Assembly (NCBI GenBank): GCA_965242665.1
Contig: OZ251484.1
Span: 2,294,001-2,358,000 of the forward strand
Reading direction: 5' to 3'
Length of the DNA: 64,000 bases
Origin: VXLM01 sp965242665
Lineage (GTDB): Bacteria; Chloroflexota; Dehalococcoidia; Lucifugimonadales; VXLM01
Every line of letters begins with the position of its first letter. Position 1 is the stretch's first letter. A program made the translations under genes and the position numbers. The notes under the pieces are model-generated. The model saw only the letters and a program-made list of their open reading frames with translations. It did not search any database and was not told the DNA's origin. Below, one piece after another: positions 16,218-25,941 of this stretch.

Positions 16218-17483
16218 GGAGACCTTTGCATAACCTGTTGTGTTGGGGTATAAACAGAGGATCTGGATCGCGCAAGTCGTGAGGAGAGTGAAATGCACCG
16301 AGAGATGGGCCAACCTTCACTAGCGGAATCATTGCTGCCGCAAACACTGGGGCAAAACGAACGACTGGAACGAATCGACACCATGATCGACTGGGAACGA
16401 CTAGACCAACTAGTCAGCAGAGTCTACTCGGCACGCGAGGGAAGACCCAGCTACCCGCCGATTATGATGGTCAAGGTGCTGCTACTTCAGCAGTGGTACA
16501 ACCTGTCGGATTCCCAGATGGAGGAGGCCCTGGCAGACCGCATATCCTTCCGCCGCTTCGTAGGCTTGGGACTTCAAGACGATACGCCGGACCACTCTAC
16601 GCTCAGTCGTTTCCGCAGTACCTTGGAGAAGCTGGGACTGAGCGAAAGGCTGTTCGAGGAGTTGGGGAAACAGTTGGACGGTCTAGGTCTGGTCTTGAAG
16701 GAGGGAACGTTGATGGATGCTACGTTAGTGGAGGCGCAGGTGCGTCGGCCTCCGGTGTCTGCCGGTCGTGGGACGAAGAGTGCTGTGGATCCGGATGCGG
16801 ATTGGACGCAGAGTCAGGGTGGGCGGCGGTCGCACTTCGGCTACAAGGTGCATCTTGGGGTGGATGCTGGCACTGGGATAGTGCGGAGGGCGGAGTTGAC
16901 GCCTGCCAAGGTGTATGAGAGTGAGGTGGCTGATGGGTTAGTGAGTGGTGATGAGCGTGCGGTGTACGGTGATCGAGCGTATGAGTCCAAGGAGAGGCGT
17001 CGGTGGTTGAGGTCTCAGGGGATCAATGATCGGATCATGCATCGTTCGCACAAGCATCAGCGGGGGTTGCCGCATTGGCAGCGTCGTCGCAACGAGTTGA
17101 TAGCGCCTATGCGGGCGCCGGTAGAGAATGTGTTCGGCACTCTGAAGCGCAGTTATGGGTACGGGCGGGTACGGTATTGTGGATTGGGAAGGAACGCGGT
17201 GGAGATGTGGTTTGAGTTGATGGCGTACAACCTGCGTCGTGCGGTCAAGTTGTCTGGGTGTTCAGTCTGAACCGTGGGTAGTACATGGACCAAGCTGCCT
17301 GGAGGAGGCGGTTGGGGGGCCGGATGCCCGGTCTGAGCTGAGTGTTGTGCTGGTGATCGACCTTGTGAGTGAAGTTCAACTCTTCTTTATTGGGGCTGGC
17401 AGTTCGTCATATGAGGCGAGAGGAATGGATTGGGGGCAGAACATCCTCAAACAACCATTCGACCTAGTTGTTCAAAGGTCTCC
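16218..17483 (+). mobile_element. IS5-family insertion sequence, copy 1
   Basis: 1266 bp, bounded by terminal inverted repeats: left GGAGACCTTTGCATAAC (16218-16234), right end reads GGAGACCTTTGAACAAC on the other strand (17467-17483), 15 of 17 matching. A second copy of identical length is at 59965-61230. Flanks are CCCGCGTGT on the left and GTAGGCGGG on the right; a 2-bp GT duplication is the only direct repeat. The flanks look like two halves of a REP-like hairpin. Confidence 0.85.
16293..17270 (+). CDS. IS5-family transposase, copy 1
   Basis: A 325-residue DDE transposase that cuts and joins the IS ends. The first ~75 residues are the DUF772-type N-terminal domain (WERLDQLVSRVYSAREGRPS, PPIMMVKVLLLQQWYNLSDS). 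Catalytic positions: Asp in LMDATLVEAQ, Asp in VYGDRAYESKERRRW, and Glu in VENVFGTLKRSYGY. The frame is intact. It differs from copy 2 at only about 14 residues. Start ATG is preceded by GAGGAGAGTG. Confidence 0.9.
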   Translation: MHREMGQPSLAESLLPQTLGQNERLERIDTMIDWERLDQLVSRVYSAREGRPSYPPIMMVKVLLLQQWYNLSDSQMEEALADRISFRRFVGLGLQDDTPDHSTLSRFRSTLEKLGLSERLFEELGKQLDGLGLVLKEGTLMDATLVEAQVRRPPVSAGRGTKSAVDPDADWTQSQGGRRSHFGYKVHLGVDAGTGIVRRAELTPAKVYESEVADGLVSGDERAVYGDRAYESKERRRWLRSQGINDRIMHRSHKHQRGLPHWQRRRNELIAPMRAPVENVFGTLKRSYGYGRVRYCGLGRNAVEMWFELMAYNLRRAVKLSGCSV

Positions 17484-17658
17484 GTAGGCGGGATGACGGC
17501 TGGGGCGCGGGTATGACGGGGTGTGCGGGTATAACGGGGTGATGTGCGGGTATGACTAGGGTGAGTGCGGGTGTGACGGGGACTGCGTTCGACACGTGTC
17601 CATAGGGATGCCTCACACCGGAATAGGTCGAACGGAACCCGGTCATGCGGAGAATTCG
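17484..17658. repeat. Short degenerate minisatellite
   Basis: Between the IS and dapA. From about 17493 to 17582 a GTGCGGGTATGACGGGG-like unit recurs four to five times with variation. The unit is related to the right arm of the REP-like palindrome (GCGGGAATGACG) used elsewhere in the window. Confidence 0.6.
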
Positions 17659-18555
17659 CTACTCGATTGGCAGATCGATGTCGTATTGGTCCATGACTTG
17701 ATCGAACCGAGCGGTGAAGTCGTCGTCCGGGGGCGCCATTGGGAGGCGGGTAGGCCCTGCGTCGAATCCCGCGCGGTTGACTGCGTATTTGATCGGCACG
17801 GGGTTGGTTACCCAGAAGAGCGCCTTGAAGATTGGGAGCATGCGGAGGTGATCCTTGGCCGCTTGCTCCACGTCTCCTTCTAGGATCAAGCCCATCATCG
17901 TCTTGATCTGGTTGCCGATGATATTTCCCGCTACGCTGACGATTCCGTATCCTCCAACGCACATTACCGAAAACGTCTCGTCGTCGTTGCCGGACCACAC
18001 TGAGAACCCGTCCGGCGCGCCGTCGACTATCTTGGCTATCTGCACTGGGTCGCTGGACGCCTCTTTCACTCCTGCGATATTGTCGATCTGCGCCAGGCGC
18101 AGTGTCGTCGAGTCGTCCATGTTGAGCGACGTTCTGGACGGAACGTTGTACAACATGCACGGCAGGGAGGTAGATTCGGCGATGGCTTTGAAGTGGAGGT
18201 ACAACCCTTCTTGCTGCGGCTTGTTGTATGCGGGAACTGTCAGGAGGAATCCGTCGACTCCGACTTTTTCGGCCTCTTGGGTCAACTCGATGGACTTGCG
18301 GTGGTTGTTGTCCGTCGTTCCTGCGATGATTGCTGCGTCCGGGCCTACTGCGTCCTTCACTTCTCCGAACAAGCGCAGCTTTTCTTCGTCCGACATCGAC
18401 GGCGACTCTCCGGTCGTTCCTCCGATCACCAGGCCGTCGTTGCCTGAGGCGACCAGGCCTGCGGCTAGCTTGCGCGCCTGCGAGTAGTCGATCTCCCCGT
18501 CCTGCGTCATCGGGGTGATCATGGCGGTGAGTAGTCGTCCAAATTCTGCGTGCAT
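17659..18555 (-). CDS. dapA: 4-hydroxy-tetrahydrodipicolinate synthase (dihydrodipicolinate synthase)
   Basis: Condenses pyruvate with aspartate semialdehyde, first committed step of lysine/diaminopimelate synthesis. A 298-residue TIM barrel. Visible: GGTTGESPSMSDEEK (substrate loop), YNVPSRTS with the catalytic Tyr, GVKEAS with the Schiff-base Lys, and GGYGIVSVAGN. The start lies 1 bp after the asd stop, so asd-dapA form an operon that makes and uses aspartate semialdehyde. Confidence 0.93.
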   Translation of the reverse strand: MHAEFGRLLTAMITPMTQDGEIDYSQARKLAAGLVASGNDGLVIGGTTGESPSMSDEEKLRLFGEVKDAVGPDAAIIAGTTDNNHRKSIELTQEAEKVGVDGFLLTVPAYNKPQQEGLYLHFKAIAESTSLPCMLYNVPSRTSLNMDDSTTLRLAQIDNIAGVKEASSDPVQIAKIVDGAPDGFSVWSGNDDETFSVMCVGGYGIVSVAGNIIGNQIKTMMGLILEGDVEQAAKDHLRMLPIFKALFWVTNPVPIKYAVNRAGFDAGPTRLPMAPPDDDFTARFDQVMDQYDIDLPIE

Positions 18556-18556
18556 G

Positions 18557-19591
18557 TCATATCCTCCTTGCCGGCGCGTCGAGCAAGTCTCGCTGCAATA
18601 GTTCTTCGGCTATCTGTATTCCGTTCAACGCTGCGCCCTTGCGGAGATTGTCCGCGGCGATCCACATTGCGACGCGTCGAGGGTCGGATACGTCTTGGCG
18701 AATTCTTCCTACCAAGATGTCGTCCTTTCCGTCGGCGTCCATTGGCATAGGGTATCGGTTTGCGGCTGGGTCGTCTACTACCGTTATGCCGGGGGCGCCG
18801 GAGAGCATCTCTCGCACGTCGTCGGCCCGGGTTTCTTCCGCGAAGTCCACGTGTACGGCTTCGCTGTGTCCTACCATCACGGGCACGCGCGCGCACGTTG
18901 CGGAGATACGGAGGTCGGGCTGATGGAGAATCTTTCTCGATTCGTGAACCATCTTCATTTCTTCCGTGGTATATCCGTTGTCTTCGAACGATTCGACGTG
19001 CGGGAAGACGTTGAATGCGATCTGGTGGGGGTACTCGAGCGGCATGATGCGGGCGCCTTCGAGGGCTCTGCTCGATTGGAGGCGCAACTCCTCCATGGCT
19101 GCCGCGCCCGTTCCCGATACTGATTGGTAGGTGGCCACGGTCACCCGTTCGATCGGGCTTGCTCTGCGGAGGGGTTCGAGCGCCATTACGAGGGGGACGG
19201 TCGAGCAGTTTGGAGTTGCTACCATCCCTCGATGCTTCTCCAGGTCTGCGCCGTTGACTTCCGGGACGACCAGGGGGACATTGGGATCCATTCGGAATGC
19301 GGAGCTCTTGTCTACTACTGTGGCACCGCTCTGCACCGCGAGCGGTCCGATATTGCGGCTTACTTCGCTGCCGGCGCAGATGAACACTAGATCGACGCTG
19401 GCGAGCAATGAAGGAGTCGCCTCTTCGACGACCAATTCCGCGCCCATGACGGTCATCTTCTTGCCCCAGGAGCGCTTGGACGCGCAGAGGCGTATGCGGG
19501 CGGCCGGAAATCGGCGCTCTTCGAGTATGCGAAGGAAGACCGACCCTACGGCGCCGGTGGCTCCGATCACGGCGATGCGACAACTGTCCAT
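18557..19591 (-). CDS. asd: Aspartate-semialdehyde dehydrogenase
   Basis: NADPH-dependent reduction of aspartyl phosphate to aspartate semialdehyde for lysine, threonine and methionine. About 344 residues. N-terminal dinucleotide motif GATGAVGSVFLRIL; catalytic Cys in ATPNCSTVPLV; C-terminal helix RKGAALNGIQIAEEL is family-typical (variant NLRKGAA). ATG at 19591 is chosen over one at 19612 because the family start MDSCRIAVIGATG and GGAGGGG both support it. It is followed directly by dapA. Confidence 0.93.
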   Translation of the reverse strand: MDSCRIAVIGATGAVGSVFLRILEERRFPAARIRLCASKRSWGKKMTVMGAELVVEEATPSLLASVDLVFICAGSEVSRNIGPLAVQSGATVVDKSSAFRMDPNVPLVVPEVNGADLEKHRGMVATPNCSTVPLVMALEPLRRASPIERVTVATYQSVSGTGAAAMEELRLQSSRALEGARIMPLEYPHQIAFNVFPHVESFEDNGYTTEEMKMVHESRKILHQPDLRISATCARVPVMVGHSEAVHVDFAEETRADDVREMLSGAPGITVVDDPAANRYPMPMDADGKDDILVGRIRQDVSDPRRVAMWIAADNLRKGAALNGIQIAEELLQRDLLDAPARRI

Positions 19592-20366
19592 GGACCCCTC
19601 CTCGATCTTCAAGCATACTGGAAACGCGGTCTCGAATCCATGCTTTCGGGGGTATGGGTTCCGTTTCCTTTTGCGACATGACGGATGGGGGACGGGAACT
19701 CTCCAAGCGGTGCGTCTAATCGCGCAACGGGAGATTCCCGCCTACGCGGGAATGACGTGGGAGGGTGTGGGAATGACGAGACCCGGTAGGAATGACGGGA
19801 AGGGTGTGGGAATGATGAGACCCGGCGGGAATGACGAGACCCGGCGGGAATGACGAGACCCGGCGGGAATGACGAGACCCGGCGAGAATGACGAGACCCG
19901 GCGAGAATGACGAGACCCGCGGGAATGACGGAGAGAATGGGGGAAATGGCTGGGGAGTAGAGGCTGGCTGGGGGTGCAGCTGGAGTGACGAGGGAGGGCT
20001 GCACGAGCCGAGCCGGGGACGGAGGGGATGACGCGGATATCGAGCTTCGTAGGGGAGGTATCGCGGATGCGCGGGGCGGATGTCGGCAGGGAAGTGATGC
20101 AGCTGGGCACGTCGGGAGGTATTGCGGATGCGCGGGGCGGATCTTGGGGGCGAGATGCGGGGAGGGTGGGTTGCATGGAGGTTGTCTTTCTCGATTGGGA
20201 TGTGTCCATGGTAGGTTATGCGTTCTGTTTCGTCAAATGCGAGAGGGGAGGTTCCGGCGTTTTGGGGTATAAGTCTGTGCGGGGGAGGAATGTTGGGCGT
20301 TGCAAACATGTAGGTATGGTCAATATAATCAAGTGCGTTCTATTTCGCCATCAACCGAGTGATAGA
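19592..20366. repeat. Long intergenic region with REP-like palindrome and 19-bp minisatellite
   Basis: About 775 bp without a supported gene between divergent asd and cmk. It holds a REP-like palindrome at 19733-19757; a tandem array at about 19758-19930 whose unit GGGAATGACGAGACCCGGC (19 bp) repeats roughly eight times with variation; and a 29-bp direct repeat (20053-20081 and 20114-20142, GGGAGGTATCGCGGATGCGC...). Open frames across it translate to low-complexity SRHSRRVSS and are not credible proteins. Confidence 0.7.
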
Positions 20367-21035
20367 TTGACGGAACACGTAACAATCGCCATCGACGGAC
20401 CTGTCGCGTCTGGGAAGACGACGGTGGGCAGGATCGTGGCGCAGAAGCTTGGGTTTCGTTTCCTCGACACGGGTTGGATGTATCGGGCGGTGGCGTACCT
20501 TGGCATCGTTCGCGGCGTCGACGCTGCGGACGAGCGCGCGATGACGCATCTCTCCGAGGGACTGACCATGCGTCTCGACGAGATGGGAGGCCGCGAGCGG
20601 CTTTTGGTCGACGGGCAAGACGTGACCGATCGGCTCCACGAGATCCAGGTCGAGCGCGGTGTGCCGGTGGCGGCGGCCACATCTGGAGTACGGAGGGCGT
20701 TGGTTCCGCAGCAGAGAGCCATCGCTGCGGATGGCCCGATTGTGATGGCGGGGCGTGATATAGGCACTGTGGTCTTGCATGACGCAACGGTCAAGGTCTA
20801 TCTGGACGCGTCCGTGGAAGTCAGGGCGCAGCGTAGACATGCGGAGCGCCGTCATTCACCCGATTCTCCGCCTTACCAGAATGTGCTTGTCGCCTTGACC
20901 GACCGTGATAGAATGGACTTGGAGCGCAGCGATTCTCCTCTCCTTCCGGCTTGTGACGCGAGGGTCATCCGGACGGACGGGCTAGGCGCAGACGAGACGG
21001 CCAACATGATCATCGAACTGGTGGGCAGCGCATGA
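20367..21035 (+). CDS. cmk: Cytidylate kinase
   Basis: Phosphorylates CMP/dCMP. The Walker A motif GPVASGKTTVG follows a short VTIAID strand; LDTGWMYRAVAYLGI and GRDIGTVVLHDATVKVYLDA are classic Cmk blocks. A TTG at 20367 is chosen because it puts the P-loop strand near residue 5 and gives 222 residues, family size; the in-frame ATG at 20316 would add 17 residues. The gene overlaps plsC by 4 bp and heads a cmk-plsC-glmS run. Confidence 0.88.
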   Translation: MTEHVTIAIDGPVASGKTTVGRIVAQKLGFRFLDTGWMYRAVAYLGIVRGVDAADERAMTHLSEGLTMRLDEMGGRERLLVDGQDVTDRLHEIQVERGVPVAAATSGVRRALVPQQRAIAADGPIVMAGRDIGTVVLHDATVKVYLDASVEVRAQRRHAERRHSPDSPPYQNVLVALTDRDRMDLERSDSPLLPACDARVIRTDGLGADETANMIIELVGSA

Positions 21036-21775
21036 GGGATCTGCTCAACAGGGTTTGCAATGCCGCGCAGGGCGTCACCTTGGGGCTCTTCTCTGAGTGG
21101 CGCGTCGAGGGACGTGAGAACGTTCCTTCGACGGGGCCGTTGATCGTCGCGGCCAACCACGTGAGTGGCTTCGATCCGCCGTTGATGTCTGCGAGCTTTC
21201 CTCGCCGGGTGTGGTTCCTTGCCAAGAAGGAGCTTTTCAAGGGCCCTGCCAAGTGGTTCTTCTCTGCGTATGGAGCGCATCCGGTGAACCGGACGCGCAC
21301 TGATCCCGCTGCCTATCGGTGGGCGCTTGGCAAGCTGTCTCTGGGCCAATGCGTGATGGTCTTCCCTGAGGGGACGAGGAGTCGAGGGGGCGGTATGAAG
21401 AAGGGACAGCCGGGTGTGGTGCGCTTGGCGATGAAGTCGCGCGCGGCCATCGTCCCAGTGGGGATTTCCGGCACTGACCATATGAACAGCGGGCTCCATG
21501 TCTTTCGTCCGACTGGGCGGATCACCGTCAATATCGGACGGCCGTTCACTCTGCCGGATATCGAAGGCAGGCCGAGCGCCGCCGTTCTGGAATCGGCGAC
21601 GGACATGATCATGAGCCGAATAGCCGCTCTGCTGCCGTCCGAGTATCGCGGCGTATATCGGAACGGCGGGGAGGGCCAGGCGAATTCTCCTGCCGCGGCG
21701 TCTTCTCTTGCATCGCCACAGCACGAGGATACCAACAACGCTATCTATCACGACCACAACGAACCCATAACCTGA
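21032..21775 (+). CDS. plsC: 1-acyl-sn-glycerol-3-phosphate acyltransferase
   Basis: Adds the second acyl chain in phosphatidic acid synthesis at the inner membrane. Catalytic NHVSGFDPP (N-H-x4-D) is near residue 47 and FPEGTRSRGG near 112; VPVGISGTD is the further family block. The C-terminal ~40 residues are low-complexity (AASSLASPQHEDTNN). Translation is coupled to cmk by an ATGA overlap, a common pairing in bacteria. Confidence 0.9.
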   Translation: MRDLLNRVCNAAQGVTLGLFSEWRVEGRENVPSTGPLIVAANHVSGFDPPLMSASFPRRVWFLAKKELFKGPAKWFFSAYGAHPVNRTRTDPAAYRWALGKLSLGQCVMVFPEGTRSRGGGMKKGQPGVVRLAMKSRAAIVPVGISGTDHMNSGLHVFRPTGRITVNIGRPFTLPDIEGRPSAAVLESATDMIMSRIAALLPSEYRGVYRNGGEGQANSPAAASSLASPQHEDTNNAIYHDHNEPIT

Positions 21776-21784
21776 CAAGCGCCT

Positions 21785-23629
<1,845 letters not shown>

Positions 23630-23645
23630 CGCGCTCGCCGTCCAG

Positions 23646-24371
23646 TCAGTTCACACTGCCGACCGATCCTGCATCGCTTTGGCCGGCCCCGGGTACTGCA
23701 TCGCCTGAGACGGGTTCGATGGCTTGCTTGACTGCGGACAGCCTGAACTTGCTTCCCTCGGCGAACATGTCCTTGCGAATGCCCCGCGGCCGAACAACAG
23801 TGTCGTCGTTGACTCTGGCTACAGCGCCGGACGATCCGCGGGAAACATCGAAGACTCCGTTATCCAAGCTCAGAGGCACATAGAAACGATCGGTTATGGT
23901 TATGACAGGCGGGGTTTCCGCTATCACTTCTTCCAGATACAGGGCGACGGTCTGGCCGACACGCAGCTCTGTGAGAGGCACCCCGCTCAATGCCGAATGT
24001 CCATCTCCCGCAAAATAGACTGGTTCTATTCTGAGTATGTATATCGAGTCATCGGTCTCTCCCTTCAAGGCTTCCTGTACGTCAAGCTGGTACAAGATAT
24101 ACGGCCTTGGAATCCCATCTCCCCCGGCGCCTCGATCAGTCCATTTGGCCGAAACATTCTCTACGGTGCCCACAACCACGGCGTCCGCGTGGATGGAGAG
24201 TTCGTCAAGCGACGAATACGCTGGTATGAATACCGAGCGAATCACCTTTGTGGGCTGAGGATCAGATCCCGGAGTTAGTGCACCGATCCAAATGGCCGCG
24301 ACTACTGCCGAAGCCACCAACGCGCTGAGCAGGGGAAGGAGCCATTCGGGTTGTTGTGTCGCGAGTTTCAT
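23646..24371 (-). CDS. Hypothetical membrane-anchored extracytoplasmic protein
   Basis: A 241-residue protein with one N-terminal hydrophobic helix (LLPLLSALVASAVVAAIWIG), likely an uncleaved signal anchor. The exterior domain contains ADAVVVGTVENVSAKW and YQLDVQEALKGETDDSIYIL, the pattern seen in many secreted proteins of the form 'vVvGkV ... VeevLKG', an OB-like beta domain of unknown function, and ends in a Gly/Ser/Asp tail. It is convergent with glmS, 16 bp apart. Confidence 0.55.
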   Translation of the reverse strand: MKLATQQPEWLLPLLSALVASAVVAAIWIGALTPGSDPQPTKVIRSVFIPAYSSLDELSIHADAVVVGTVENVSAKWTDRGAGGDGIPRPYILYQLDVQEALKGETDDSIYILRIEPVYFAGDGHSALSGVPLTELRVGQTVALYLEEVIAETPPVITITDRFYVPLSLDNGVFDVSRGSSGAVARVNDDTVVRPRGIRKDMFAEGSKFRLSAVKQAIEPVSGDAVPGAGQSDAGSVGSVN

Positions 24372-25046
24372 TCAGACCATCCAGTCTCGATACCGCTCAG
24401 AGCTTGAGATAGTCTACCATGCAGTGCGAGGCGGGCGATGGGCGCGGGGGTGACTGGCGGGGGACGGCAAGTCTCCATGCGGTGCGTCAATCACGCAACG
24501 GGAGATTCCCGCCTACGCGGGAATGACGGGGGTGTGCAGGAATGACGGGGTGTGCGGGAATGACGAGGGTGTGCGGGAATGACGGGGGTGTGCGGGAATG
24601 ACGAGGGTGTGCGGGAATGACGGGGGTGTGCGGGAATGACGAGGGTGTGCGGGAATGACAGGGTGTGCGGGAATGATGGGGGTGTGCAGGAATGACGGGG
24701 TGTGCGGGAATGATGGGGGTGTGCGGGAATGACGGGGGTGTGCGGGAATGACGGGCGGGGGACGGCAAGTTTCCATGCGGTGCGTCAATCACGCAACGGG
24801 AGATTCCCGCCTACGCGGGAATGACGGGGGTGTGCAGGAATGACGGGGTGTGCGGGAATGACGGAGAGTCCAACCTTTTGCGGCCAGGGCGCAATCAGGT
24901 TGCACGCCGCACACTCGATAGGTCCAACCTTTGCGGCCCGGGCGCAATCCATGCCGCAAAAGTAAGCGGTGAGGTTGGGGCTGGAGGCTTGAGGATACTT
25001 CGGCGCAAGTGGTATGCTGGGAGAGAGAGGAGCGCGGGCATTAGCG
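24372..25046. repeat. Intergenic repeat region with duplicated REP unit and minisatellite
   Basis: About 675 bp with no supported gene. A ~110-bp block (GGGGGACGGCAAGT, then GCGTCAATCACGCAACGGG, then the REP-like palindrome) occurs at about 24459-24570 and again at 24756-24866. Palindromes sit at 24504-24528 and 24802-24826. Between them lies an array of roughly 12 units of about 18 bp, GTGCGGGAATGACGGGG with GAGG/GGGG variants. The repeat unit equals the right arm of the palindrome, so it looks like local expansion of it. Confidence 0.75.
24989..25018 (+). promoter_or_regulatory. Promoter of the PAC2 gene
   Basis: TTGAGG (24989-24994), 18-base spacer, TATGCT (25013-25018), about 30 bp before the chosen start. 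Confidence 0.45.
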
Positions 25047-25931
25047 ATGGACGGATTGACGGTCTATGACATTCCCGAGCGGCCGATTCCCAATATGGTC
25101 GCAGCGTTTGCTGGATGGGGAGACGCGGGGCAGGCGACGACGAGGGCACTCCGCTTCCTCAGGAGGACTCTTGGCGTGAGGAAGGTCGCCGAGATCGACC
25201 CTGAGGAGTTCTATGATTTTACGTCGACCCGTCCTCGGACGTTGGTGGATGACTCGGGGGAGCGGTATGTTGGCTGGCCGAGGAACGAGTTCTTCGTCTG
25301 TGCACCGGATGAGGGTTTGCCTGGGCTGCTTTTGCTTTCTGGGACGGAGCCGAACCTGAAGTGGAGGGCGTACTGCGAGCTTGTCACCGAGGTGGCCGAC
25401 CGATGCGGGGTTCGGACGATGGTGTCGCTTGGGTCTCTGTTCAACACGGTTCCGCACTCTCGGCCGTTTCCGGTCTCCGCAATCGTCAGCTCGCGTCGAG
25501 ACTTGGAGGAGAGGGTGCTGGCGACCGGGGCGTTCAATTCGCCGTATCAAGGGCCTAGCGCCATTCATACGGCGCTTGTGGATTCTTGCAAACGGCGTGG
25601 GATTCATCATGTCAGTTTCTGGGGGCACGGCCCACACTACTTGGAGTCGATGCCGAATCCGAAGTTGAGTTATACGCTCTTGGACAAGGTCCGGCGTTTG
25701 CTTGGTATTCAGCTTGACTTGGAAGATCTTCGGCGTGCGGGCGAGCGGTTCGAGCAGAAGGCGACGGAGGTCATCGCCAAGCAGGAACAGATTGTGACGT
25801 ATGTCCGTCGACTCGAGGAAGCATACGACGCGTCGCAAACGACCGAGGCTCCTCTGGATGAGATCCCGAGCCCTGAGGAGGTCATTGAGGACATCGAGGA
25901 GTTTTTGAAGAGTCAGGGGCGGTCGGAGTGA
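25047..25931 (+). CDS. PAC2 family protein (proteasome assembly chaperone-like)
   Basis: About 294 residues. VAAFAGWGDAGQATTRALRFL, FYDFTSTRPRT, FFVCAPDEGLPGLLLLSGTEPN and FWGHGPHYLESMPNPKLSYTLL are the conserved blocks of the bacterial PAC2 (DUF75) family. The C-terminal ~60 residues are a charged coiled coil. The family is related to archaeal/eukaryotic proteasome assembly chaperones but its bacterial role is unclear. ATG at 25047 is preferred to an upstream in-frame start at 25014, which would fall inside the promoter -10. The methyltransferase-HNH element is inserted 2 bp after its stop. Confidence 0.8.
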   Translation: MDGLTVYDIPERPIPNMVAAFAGWGDAGQATTRALRFLRRTLGVRKVAEIDPEEFYDFTSTRPRTLVDDSGERYVGWPRNEFFVCAPDEGLPGLLLLSGTEPNLKWRAYCELVTEVADRCGVRTMVSLGSLFNTVPHSRPFPVSAIVSSRRDLEERVLATGAFNSPYQGPSAIHTALVDSCKRRGIHHVSFWGHGPHYLESMPNPKLSYTLLDKVRRLLGIQLDLEDLRRAGERFEQKATEVIAKQEQIVTYVRRLEEAYDASQTTEAPLDEIPSPEEVIEDIEEFLKSQGRSE

Positions 25932-25933
25932 CG

Positions 25934-25941
25934 GGTTGTTC
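25934..25941. repeat. 8-bp target site duplication, left
   Basis: GGTTGTTC directly before the left terminal inverted repeat; an identical GGTTGTTC follows the right end at 27392-27399. Confidence 0.75.

Noticed and set aside
19609..20309. Minus-strand frames encoding SRHSRRVSS-type repeats
   Set aside because: Low-complexity translation of the 19-bp minisatellite and palindrome.
23630..23645. glmS ribozyme
   Set aside because: No ribozyme-like conserved core is visible upstream of glmS; the upstream gap is only 9 bp.
24487..24792. Frames encoding VIPAHPxHSRTP repeats
   Set aside because: Translation of the tandem GTGCGGGAATGACGGGG array, not a protein.
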